DNA of 64,000 nucleotides from Odontocerum albicorne (lineage: Eukaryota > Arthropoda > Insecta > Trichoptera > Odontoceridae). This document shows, piece by piece, positions 56,430 to 64,000 of this stretch (positions are counted from its first letter, which is position 1; every line of letters starts with the position of its first letter). The position numbers and the translations under genes are program-made. The stretch lies in contig OX463859.1 of assembly GCA_949825065.1 (NCBI GenBank), positions 10,379,606 through 10,443,605 on the forward strand, read 5' to 3'. The notes under the pieces were generated by a model. It was not told the origin of the DNA. It made no database searches and saw nothing but the letters and a program-made list of their open reading frames with translations.

Positions 56430-56910
56430 GCTACACGACCCCCGAGGTCTAATTTTTAAGCACGTGGGTCTCGGATTCAGTTCAAGGTTTCAAGAGGAGA
56501 GCCAAAAAAACTGTTTTTTTAAATTCACAGTCTACTTAATGAGTTGTTCCGGTAATATAAACACGTGTGCGAATGTGTTACATACATACTATACGTACCA
56601 TCCCACCATTTATAAACACGTGTGCGAATGTGATGCATACATACATACCATTCCGCCATTATCCTGTCGGGGTAGGCAGAGAGGACAGAGTGGCATACTT
56701 TCCTATCACGACACACATCCTTTGCTTCCCCCACATTCATACAACGTCTACGATTTCTCTGACTTCCTACTTTTCTTTCGTTCAAAATATCATTCACTTG
56801 ATACAAACATACTTTCCTTAGTCTTTAGCATCTTACTGGTTAGTTGGGAGAGATTTCCACGTGGCATTAAGCCCGCCAGGTTGTACTGTAAGTAAAGTGA
56901 TACAATATAA
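56430..56910 (+). repeat. SINE split by LINE stub(s)
   Basis: The head region CCGAGGTCTAATTTTTAAGC and GGTCTCGGATTCAGTTC lies left. The 3' body (ACTGGTTAGTTGGGAGAGAT, GTGGCATTAAGCCCGCCAGG) resumes at 56829. A minus-strand LINE 3' end lies between. AAACACGTGTGCGAATGTG is itself duplicated (56558 and 56611). Confidence 0.65.
56640..56825 (-). pseudogene. LINE 3' stub (GHVERM type) inside a SINE
   Basis: The minus frame reads YQVNDILNERKVGSQ, RRRCMNVGEAKDVCRDRKVC, HSVLSAYPDRIMAEWYVCM. This is the best preserved ORF2 terminus of this family in the window, and it runs into CATACATACATAC-type tail repeats on its 3' side. Confidence 0.8.
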
Positions 56911-56924
56911 TACACTACAAATAT

Positions 56925-57040
56925 GTTAAAGATGCCTTAAGTGAAAATCAGACCGGAATCCCTTTTTTTTTAAATTTGAGTTCCAACGGGAACCACCTTG
57001 GAAGACACGCGTCTTACTAACTAGGGCACGAAGGTAGTCT
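56925..57040 (-). repeat. tRNA-derived SINE, reverse copy
   Basis: The minus strand gives GTGCCCTAGTTAGTAAGACG and, further on, TCCCGTTGGAACTC, an A box and decayed B-box region. It lies head to tail against the 56430 SINE. Confidence 0.65.
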
Positions 57041-57224
57041 AATGGATAATGTAATTACATAATGTCATGTCTTTTTTTACATTCAGGTTATAAGCACCTG
57101 TTTGGTTGGTTGAATTATTGATTATGTTAAAAATTTGCTAGATATGTATAATGAAGGGTGTGATACGCTAGACTCAGCTAGGTCTCAAAGTGCAAAGGTA
57201 TTTGATGATGTGAATCAGGCAAAC

Positions 57225-57443
57225 TATAGTTCGGAAATTCTAGGATGAGTCCTGTGACAGCTTACAAATTTGCCCCAATACAACCTTGTGTAATGTATTT
57301 ACCTAAATAACTTGCTATTTATTAGAATTGAGGCTTATATTAAAGTTGATAAAATAATTAAAATTACAGAACATAGTTACAAGGTTGTATTGGGGCAAAT
57401 TTGTGAGCTGTCACAGGACTCATCCTAGAATTTCCAAACTATA
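57225..57443. mobile_element. ~215-bp MITE, ~65-bp inverted ends
   Basis: Left TAGTTCGGAAATTCTAGGAT and its inverse at the right (differing by C/T), continuing through GAGTCCTGTGACAGC and TTTGCCCCAATACAACCTTG. TA lies on both outer sides (57225-57226, 57442-57443). AT-rich noncoding centre. Arms are >95 % identical by eye. Confidence 0.9.
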
Positions 57444-57599
57444 GTCTGATTTAATTTATTTGTCTTACTAAGTGGCACACTCAATCCAATGTGACATACT
57501 TCCTAGAGGAAGTGACACACTAGAGAGAGTTCGATACATAAATGTTAAATATTATTTTTGTCTAAAAGAAAAATCTGTATCAGTTGACATTTTTTTGAA

Positions 57600-58690
57600 A
57601 AAAGAATAAATATAATGATAGTTGTTTACATAAGAGTGATGTTATGAGAGAAATAAAACATTCAGATTGATTTCAAATCAAGAGAAATAAAACATTCAGA
57701 TTGATTTCAAATCAATCATTTTTTTGAAAAAAGAATGAAGATAATGATAGTTGTTTACATAAGAGTGATGTTATGAGAGAAATAAAACATTCAGATTGAT
57801 TTCAAATCAAGAGAAATAAAACATTCAGATTGATTTCAATTCAATCATTTTTTTTTAAAAAGAATGAAGATAATGATAGTTGTTTACATAAGAGTGATGT
57901 TATGAGAGAAATAAAACATTCAGATTGATTTCAAATCAAGAGAAATAAAACATTCAGATTGATTTCAAATCAAGAATGAAGATAATGATAGTAGTTTACA
58001 TAAGAGTGATGTTATGAGAGAAATAAAACATTCAGATTGATTTCAAATCAAGATAAATAAAACATTCAGATTGATTTCAAATCAATCATTTTTTTGAAAA
58101 AAGAATGAAGATAATGATAGTTGTTTACATAAGAGTGATGTTATGAGAGAAAGAAAACATTCATATTGATTTCAAATCAAGAGAAATAAAACATTCAGAT
58201 TGATTTCAAATCAATCATTTTTTTGAAAAAAGAATGAAGATAATGATAGTTGTTTACATAAGAGTGATGTTATGAGAGAAATAAAACATTCAGATTGATT
58301 TCAAATCAAGAGAAATAAAACATTCAGATTGATTTCAAATCAAACATTCAGATTGATTTCAAATCAAGAATGAAGATAATGATAGTTGTTTACATAAGAG
58401 TGATGTTATGAGAGAAATAAAACATTCAGATTGATTTCAAATCAAGAGAAATAAAACATTCAGATTGATTTCAAATCAAGAATGAAGATAATGATAGTTG
58501 TTTACATAAGAGTGATGTTATGAGAGAAATAAAACATTCATATTGATTTCAAATCAAGAGAAATAAAACATTCAGATTGATTTCAAATCAATCATTTTTT
58601 TGAAAAAAGAATGAAGATAATGATAGTTGTTTACATAAGAGTGATGTTATGAGAGAAATAAAACATTCAGATTGATTTCAAATCAATCCA
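57600..58690 (+). repeat. Complex tandem array, 129/112-bp units with palindromic cores
   Basis: GATAGTTGTTTACATAAGAG recurs at about 57617, 57746, 57875, 57987, 58116, 58245, 58381, 58493 and 58622, giving steps of 129, 129, 112, 129, 129, 136, 112 and 129. Each unit carries one to three copies of ACATTCAGATTGATTTCAAA-TCA, whose core TTGATTTCAAATCAA is a palindrome. Long units also contain TCATTTTTTTGAAAAAAGAA; short ones lack it. Confidence 0.95.
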
Positions 58691-58704
58691 ATAGGGTGGG
58701 GTGT

Positions 58705-58885
58705 TATGATAGAGTTTTGACCTTTGCTGGTCAGCTTTAGGAACCTTTTAAAGACAATCCTTTAAAGTCTTATCAAAAATTTTCAGTAAGTTTAAATCAA
58801 GAGTAAGAGCGCCTTTAAGGAAAGTTTGCTCCCTAAACAGCGCTGTATAAATGGCCTTTTTATTAATATTATTTCATTCATGAAA
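58705..58885 (+). pseudogene. CR1/L2-like LINE C-terminus and 3' end (first of two)
   Basis: CAGCTTTAGGAACCTTTTAA gives SFRNLLK. It is followed by the 3' end GCGCCTTTAAGGAAAGTTTG and AACAGCGCTGTATAAATGG. Truncated and frameshifted. Confidence 0.6.
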
Positions 58886-58924
58886 GTACACATTCGAAAA
58901 ATATGCGTTGTATTAATAAATCAG

Positions 58925-59130
58925 AATGAATATTTGTTTCGTCGAGCGTGGAATGGTCTGCCTTCTAGAGTCAGATATATGGGTGGCGCATGCAGCTTTA
59001 GGAAGCACTTAAAGACAGTCGTTTTTGGGAGGTCTTATACAATTTTATGAATGAGTTCGAATCCTAAGTAAAACGGCTGGCGAGGAGAGTGGGATCTATA
59101 AATGACGGTATATAAAAATCCTCATTTTTA
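58925..59130 (+). pseudogene. CR1/L2-like LINE C-terminus and 3' end (second)
   Basis: The frame reads NEYLFRRAWNGLPSRVRYMG, then CSFRKHLKTVVFGRSYTIL and a stop at 59048. This is the terminal WNxLPxxVR...FRxxLK motif of CR1/L2-like ORF2. Its 3' end GAGTTCGAATCCTAAGTAAA sits directly after. Confidence 0.75.
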
Positions 59131-59317
59131 TATCATTATTATTATGTTTATAAAATTCTATTTATATTACAATATATGTTTGCAATATATGCGTTTTATT
59201 TATATTCAAAATACCATATTTGTAGATATATTATAATATTTCCCTGCCGTTGTATACAGTAAAACCTTTAGACCTCATTACCTTATGGCAACATCTTCCA
59301 ATCATCTTGAAAGTGCC

Positions 59318-59505
59318 AATGACGACCTTCGTGGCCTGGTGGTAAGACGCTTGTCTGCCGATCCGGAGGTTGCGGGTTCGATCCCTGCTGGAACCCAGAT
59401 AAAAAAAAATGAGAATCCACTCTGGTTTTCACTTAGAGCTCATTAAAATATCTTTCTGGTTGGTTTGAAGAGATTGCTACATGGCAATAAACTCGCCAGG
59501 TTAAA
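59318..59505 (+). repeat. tRNA-derived SINE, best preserved head
   Basis: GACGACCTTCGTGGCCTGGT and GGTAAGACGCTTGTC form the A-box side. GCGGGTTCGATCCCTGCTGG is a near-perfect B box and T-arm. Body TTTCTGGTTGGTTTGAAGAG and CATGGCAATAAACTCGCCAG. An A-rich run replaces the usual end. Confidence 0.9.
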
Positions 59506-59739
59506 AAAAAAAACGTTTTTAATGGGCCCGGAAAGGAAAATCAGACTATTGCCCTTTATTTGTGACATCGGGAAACGAACCCAAATCCCGCAGATGAAGT
59601 CAACTACTTTCCCAACTTCTCTATACAATGTTTATATAAAGTTCTTAGAAAAGTTCTTAGTTTCAAGGGGGTACTATAACATACAATACAATAAATATTC
59701 AAACCGGACAACATCAAAATATGCTTAGATGACAATCCG

Positions 59740-60345
59740 CAACAGTATTTTAGAGTCCACTTTGATGTACAGAGGCAAAACGTGGGCGTGAATAAAGATT
59801 GGAAAGAGTTGAATTAATGCTGCAGACATCCATATAGTAAGAAAAATATATGGGGTAACAATGTACGATAGAATACTGAATGAAGTGATTGTGGATGATA
59901 GTGAGACTAATGTATTAATTAAGTTCAAGAAGAGCACTCTGAGATGGTTTGGGCATGTAGAACGAATGAACGAAGAAATACTTGTTGATATGTGGGTACG
60001 TTTTGTATTCACTATATTGACAATACTCTGTGTCATAATGCTCTGAATATATTTTGTACAGTGTTGTTACAAGTTTGTCTTGCCCTATATAATAGCGAAC
60101 CATGTATCACCTGTGTCCCGCATTAAATAAACTTAACAATACTAAGAAAACAAATATACTCGTATAATAATACTAATGTGGTAGAGGAAGTCCAAAGGAA
60201 GTATGGTTGAATCAAGTGAATAAATATTTTGAAAAAAAAACGGAAATGTAAAAGTAAAAGAAATATAGAAGTTGTGTGAGAAGGTGTATGGACGTAGAAA
60301 AAGCAAAAGATTTGTGTTGCGATGTGAAAGTCTAGCGGTGTGATG
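59740..60345 (+). pseudogene. LINE 3' stub (GHVERM type), split by a 148-bp insert
   Basis: The left part reads MYDRILNEVIVDDSETN, then KKSTLRWFGHVERMNEEILV. The right part resumes at about 60139 and contains EVWLNQVNKYFEKK and SCVRRCMDVEKAKDLCCD. These are contiguous in other copies. The tail has TATGTATGTATGTACATG. Confidence 0.8.
59991..60138. mobile_element. Solo-LTR-like insertion (148 bp)
   Basis: Begins TGTGGGTACG and ends ACTTAACA (TG...CA). It carries TATATAATAGCGAACC (TATA-like) and CATTAAATAAAC (poly-A signal-like) and interrupts the LINE stub. The short flanks GATA and ATAC are not an identical duplication, which weakens the call. It could instead be another small insert. Confidence 0.45.
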
Positions 60346-60856
60346 GTATGTATGTATGTACATGTTTAAAAATATTTAATAACAATGAATCTTTGATAAT
60401 GCATAAAAAATAGTTATAAATATTGAATTAACTACTAATTTATTCCTGACGTATGTTTCTGAATATTAAACGTATCAAATTACAATATGAATCCGAATAT
60501 ATTGCGTAATGCGAATCCCATGGGAGAAAAATAACTTTTAATTTACATTACGTTCACTCCCCCAACTAACTTTCATTCCCCCTTTTTATTTGTAAATTAT
60601 TTATAACCGCTCTTTTTCTTCAAGTCAATAAAATCAAGATTCAGCAAAGCAACAAATAGATGATTTGCATACCGCTGTTTGATAATAATATTTCATCCGA
60701 GATACGCTTTGTTTTAACAGGTAATTAATAAGCGCTACCAAATTAATTCAGGTGGAATTTATATATTTATTTTCTCAATACAGGCTTAGCCCAATTACAT
60801 TGAAAAATACAAAAGTTATTAACGTAATTTTTTTTATATAAATATGCATACATATA
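60346..60856. other. AT-rich stretch, nothing recognised
   Basis: No supported feature. Confidence 0.4.
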
Positions 60857-61472
60857 CAGGGTGTCCCATTTCTCAACGTCAATCTGGTATCGAAAAAAAG
60901 GCCAGCTTATGACGGTTCAGAAAAAGAAAACTTGCAAAAGCCTTATACTTTTCGAGTTATAGGCATTTCTTTAAAAATTGTGAAAGTAGCTACCCTGCGC
61001 CGAATATTTATATGCTGTGACTTCAAACTTTCAATTTTTATGATTTTAATCGTTGTATCGCAATCCTAGATAACACTGATATTAGTCGGAGTCCGATATA
61101 AAACAAAAAAAACTGCACGTTCGAAAAAAAAATGTTTTTGTCCGATCATGAAAATTTAAAAAAACATTAATTTTTTTAACAATTTTTATTCGAACGTGCA
61201 GGTTTTTTTGATTTTATATCGGACTCCGACTAATAGCAGGTTAATCTAAGATTGCGATACAACCATTAAAATCATAAAATATGGCAATTTGTAGTCACAT
61301 CATATAAACATTTGGTGCAGGGTAGCTACTTTCACAATTTTTAAAGAAATACCTATAACTCGAAAAGTATAAGGCTTTTGTAAGAATTTTTTTCTTTTTC
61401 TGTACCGTCATAAGCTGGCTTTTTCCGCGATACTGATTCCGGGATTGACGTTGATGCACGGGACACCTTGTA
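60855..61472. mobile_element. 614-bp near-palindromic foldback MITE
   Basis: Element 60857-61470 with TA on each outer side. Left end CAGGGTGTCCCATTTCTCAA; right end, inverted, CAAGGTGTCCCGTGCATCAA. The arms pair for about 290 bp (GCCAGCTTATGACGG, AGCCTTATACTTTTCGAG, GTGAAAGTAGCTACCCTG, ATATCGGACTCCGACTA) around a ~30-bp spacer. No coding. CAGGGTGTCCC ends with TA targets suggest a Tc1/mariner-type donor (inference). Confidence 0.9.
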
Positions 61473-61589
61473 TATACACATACATACTATACATACATAC
61501 GAGTATAGATTCAAAGTCACTTAAGTACGTTGATAAGTGCTTTCTAACGCGCCCAATCTTAATGATACTACCGGGATTGTTTTAACTAT

Positions 61590-61905
61590 GTACAGTTTAA
61601 TATTACAAAATGAGTAAAGCAAGGATGTGTTATGTCACCCTAGTTGTTTAATATGAACATGGATTAATGTGTGAAGAAACTACAGGACGGGAATGGGTAC
61701 AAATGTCGAATGGGAATGTGTGCAGTTTGCAGTATGGAGATTGCATAATAGTGTTAGCGTTGATTAAGGATGAATTACAAAGTCCGATAAGTCAATGGTA
61801 TGAGAGATGTAAAGAGAAAGGTCTGAGAATGAATGTTGCATAATCAAAAGTCGTGGTAATAGAAAAATTTGAAAGGATGAGTAAATACACTGTATGGGGA
61901 AGCTT
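61590..61905 (+). pseudogene. Reverse transcriptase palm fragment of the GHVERM-type LINE
   Basis: Reading across frames: KQGCVMSP, LFNMN, then QYGDCIIVLALIKDELQSPI, SQWYERCKEKGLRMNVA and KVVVIEKFERMSKYTV. This is RT motifs 4 and 5, with QYGDCI where an FADD/YADD box is expected, so the catalytic aspartates are altered. The only copy in the window extending this far 5'. Confidence 0.75.
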
Positions 61906-61995
61906 TTGATTAGTTTTTACTTTTGGCTTCAATAATACATTTCTGGTTGATTAGAAAAGATTGACGTATGACAACAAACCCGCCAAGTTATACTA
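61906..61995 (+). repeat. SINE 3' body fragment
   Basis: ACATTTCTGGTTGATTAGAA, GACGTATGACAACAAACCCG and CCAAGTTATACT. Headless; directly abuts the RT fragment. Confidence 0.55.
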
Positions 61996-62399
61996 ATACT
62001 AAAATACTCATCTAAAACATTCACTCTTCATTGATATCTTTAAACGGCGATATAAGACATCGGCTTAAAGATTATAATTATCTTAAAATTTTATTTTCGT
62101 GCCAGAAAATTATATTTTATTTATTTTGTCACATAAATGAAACATCAATATACTCGTAGTCCTCTCTCCAAGTGAAACGTACCGTACACAATCACATAAT
62201 CACATTATGTCAAGCCGGCGCTTGGCATTTACCATAACAATACATGTCACCGGTTTGGAAAGGAGCCTTCCGTGAGAGCACGCGCAGGCCACGCGCATGG
62301 GTGTTGACTTCGATTAAGGGAAAATAATTCCATACATACCCCATGTCCATATCATTTACACTGGGTGTGATTATGATATGCTTTCTAAACCTTCTCGCA
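61996..62399. other. AT-rich with a GC-richer patch 62210-62320
   Basis: The patch contains GTCAAGCCGGCGCTTGGCAT and CACGCGCAGGCCACGCGCAT. No coding or repeat recognised; possibly regulatory. Confidence 0.3.
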
Positions 62400-62555
62400 G
62401 ATATGAGCTATCGATTGAACTTAGTATTAATAAGGGATATAAAATGGAATTGAAAAACTGATGACTTGAATAGGCAAGATATGATTTGGATATGTAGAAC
62501 GGATGAGTATCGAAATACTAAAAAAATGTTTGAAAGACAGTAGAAGGTGTGGTAA
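62400..62555 (+). pseudogene. LINE fragment (FGYVERM region)
   Basis: One frame reads FGYVERMSIEILKKMFERQ, matching the GHVERM segment of the common LINE. It may be the continuation of the palm fragment at 61590, separated by about 490 bp. Confidence 0.55.
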
Positions 62556-62559
62556 GTGA

Positions 62560-62886
62560 AATGTATTGTGATGCGTAATGTATACCTATGTAATTGAGTG
62601 TCACTGTTTGTAAGGTTGATGAGAATGTGCAACGGGGTTTTATACGAGTATTATCATAAATCCGAAAGAAGTATCGATTTATTTTTTCATGATATACGTC
62701 CTCAGTGAGATACAGGCAAAATCCTAGTTTACTTGGGACACGACAAATGAAAGGCAATAAACCCAGATCCATTTAAATTGTGTGCAAATTAAATTACCTG
62801 TGTTTTTTTCGCAAATGATATATATTTCTTGTCATGTGTACAAATAAATAAATTGTATAAATTGAGAATAAATAAATTGTATAAAT
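62560..62886 (+). repeat. LINE 3' UTR family T, copy 4, with repeat tail
   Basis: TATGTAATTGAGTGTCACTG, GTGAGATACAGGCAAAATCC, TTACTTGGGACACGACAAAT, CAATAAACCCAGATCC. It ends in an irregular tail of ATAAATAAATTGTATAAATT units, the target of the next insertion. Confidence 0.75.
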
Positions 62887-63868
62887 TGATATAAATAAAT
62901 TGTGAGGTGCACTTCGGGAACTTTACCAGAATTTCCTGTAAAGGTGGGGGTACATCAAGGATCGGTACTCAGTCCGCTACTGTTCATCTTAGTCATGGAC
63001 TATTTAACTAACCAGGAAATGAACAGTCTCTTAAAGATCCTACTATTTGCCGACGATATCGTATTAATAAGTGAAAAACATGAAGACCTGCAAAATAGTC
63101 TGGAAAGGTGGAGAAGAATCTTGGAGGGCAATGGATTGACACTGAGCAGAAATAAAACAGAATATCTGTACCTACCATTCGAGAACACAAATGCTGTCAC
63201 CCCCGTAATGCAAATGGATGGAGAAACATTACCAAATTGTGACTCCTTTAAGTATCTTGGGTCACTCATCCATAGCGATGGAGGATGTGCAGCAGATGAA
63301 ACACATATAATTAATGTGGGATGGATGAAGTTTAGATTAATGACAGGAGTTCTATGTGATCCGAAAATGCCAGTAAAGTTAAAAGGAAAAGTATACCAAA
63401 CGATTGTCAGACCCGCACTCCTCTATGGCTCCGAATGCTGGACGATGTATAACTCTTACTCTAGGCAACTAGAAACTGCTGAAATTCGCATGCTAAGATG
63501 GTCAGCTGGTGTGTCCCTAAGAGACAAAATAAAAAGCTCACGCATTCGTGGAAGCCTAGGTGTTACAGACATCAACAGTAAGATGGAAGAGAGGCGATTG
63601 AGATGGTATGGGCACGTTGGACTCAGAGCACCCGATCACATTGTGAACCAGGCAATCTCCATGGATCTTCCTCGAATAACAACCAGAGGAAGACCAAAGA
63701 ATTCATGGGTGGTGCAAAAAGATAACCTGATGCAAAGGCACGGCCTGGGGGACGTAGTCCGGGACAGAAGAGCATACAACCTGAGGACGAGGAGAGCTGA
63801 CCCCAACAATCTTCGCAGACAGTGAGTTGGGATGGAGCTAGGGAGAAGAAGTGATATAAATAAATTGT
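62887..63868 (+). mobile_element. 5'-truncated RTE-like insertion with 17-bp target-site duplication
   Basis: TGATATAAATAAATTGT lies at 62887-62903 and again at 63852-63868, exact over 17 bp, flanking a 948-bp insert (62904-63851). The 5' break is inside the RT domain and the 3' end lies 26 bp after the ORF stop (GGGAGAAGAAG). This is a textbook product of target-primed reverse transcription. Confidence 0.92.
62904..63825 (+). pseudogene. RT C-terminal half, open frame, 5' truncated
   Basis: The open frame (~307 codons) has no real start; it is open from the insertion junction. It shows PVKVGVHQGSVLSPLLF (motif 4), LLFADDIVLISE (catalytic box), LSRNKTEYL, FKYLGSLI, YGSECWT and RLRWYGHVG, and ends RADPNNLRRQ. 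The endonuclease and fingers are absent, so it cannot be functional. The sequence is distinct from the 46665-49712 element (FADDIVLISE against FADDITLLSE), so a second RTE-like lineage is present. No stop in 307 codons implies recent insertion. Confidence 0.9.
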
Positions 63869-64000
63869 AAAAATTGAGAGACACAGAAGGAACGTGGATA
63901 AGATAAAACAAAAATTATCCTTGATTGTTTTTTTTTTCGCAATCTTGGTATTGTATTATACTTCTGTTGTATGCAGTATAATCTAGAGGGCATAAATCTA
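63869..64000. other. Residual flank
   Basis: Resumes with the AAAATTGAGAG tail of family T, then AT-rich sequence with a T run at 63927-63936. Nothing further recognised. Confidence 0.5.

Noticed and set aside
59318..59505. Functional tRNA gene
   Set aside because: Good A and B boxes but no cloverleaf; the sequence continues as a SINE body shared by other copies.

Overview
The window looks like nuclear DNA of an insect, probably a moth or butterfly. That is an inference from the AT-rich composition, the mixture of repeats (tRNA-headed SINEs, RTE-type LINEs, many short LINE 3' stubs whose coding reads GHVERM) and the absence of bacterial-style gene packing. I found no host protein-coding exon, rRNA or canonical tRNA that I can defend. 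It reads as intergenic or intronic sequence filled with transposable-element debris, tandem arrays and a few composition islands that could be regulatory.

Layout. 0-12 kb: degraded RTE tails, tRNA-derived SINEs, a ~180-bp tandem array (4.86-5.45 kb), other LINE stubs and a foldback repeat. 10.6-11.35 kb: a LINE stub split by a 262-bp TA-flanked MITE. 13.17-14.0 kb: an 84-bp satellite with an alternating A/B (168-bp) higher-order structure. 14.65-15.3 kb: a Jockey-like C-terminus running into a 36-bp minisatellite. 16.7-18.4 kb: a ~265-bp array interrupted by a LINE stub and by a hAT-like element with an 8-bp target duplication. 18.7-21.4 kb: two DDE-transposase remnants (one with a large internal deletion) and LINE debris. 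22-33 kb: further foldback, minisatellite, LINE and MITE copies with long AT-rich stretches. 31.8-44 kb: several GC- and TAAT-rich islands plus a diverged ~167-bp array (41.8-43.8 kb) with two nested insertions.

45-50 kb is the richest part. It holds a broken RNase H-bearing retrotransposon 3' end, a 274-bp pure (AT)n tract and, on the same strand, an uninterrupted 1,015-codon RTE-type endonuclease-reverse transcriptase, the only long intact ORF in the window. A 200-N assembly gap follows at 51.03-51.23 kb; its left flank repeats sequence 728 bp upstream. 52.9-64 kb holds a 36-bp minisatellite, a Tigger/pogo-like remnant, two palindromic MITEs (57.2 and 60.9 kb), a complex 129/112-bp array with palindromic cores (57.6-58.7 kb) and a 5'-truncated RT insertion (62.90-63.85 kb) bracketed by a perfect 17-bp target-site duplication.

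The elements do not form a pathway. The useful information is stratigraphic: nested insertions give relative ages, and only the 46.7-49.7 kb RTE looks recently mobile. All assignments come from reading the sequence; clade names are by motif recognition and were not tested by a search.
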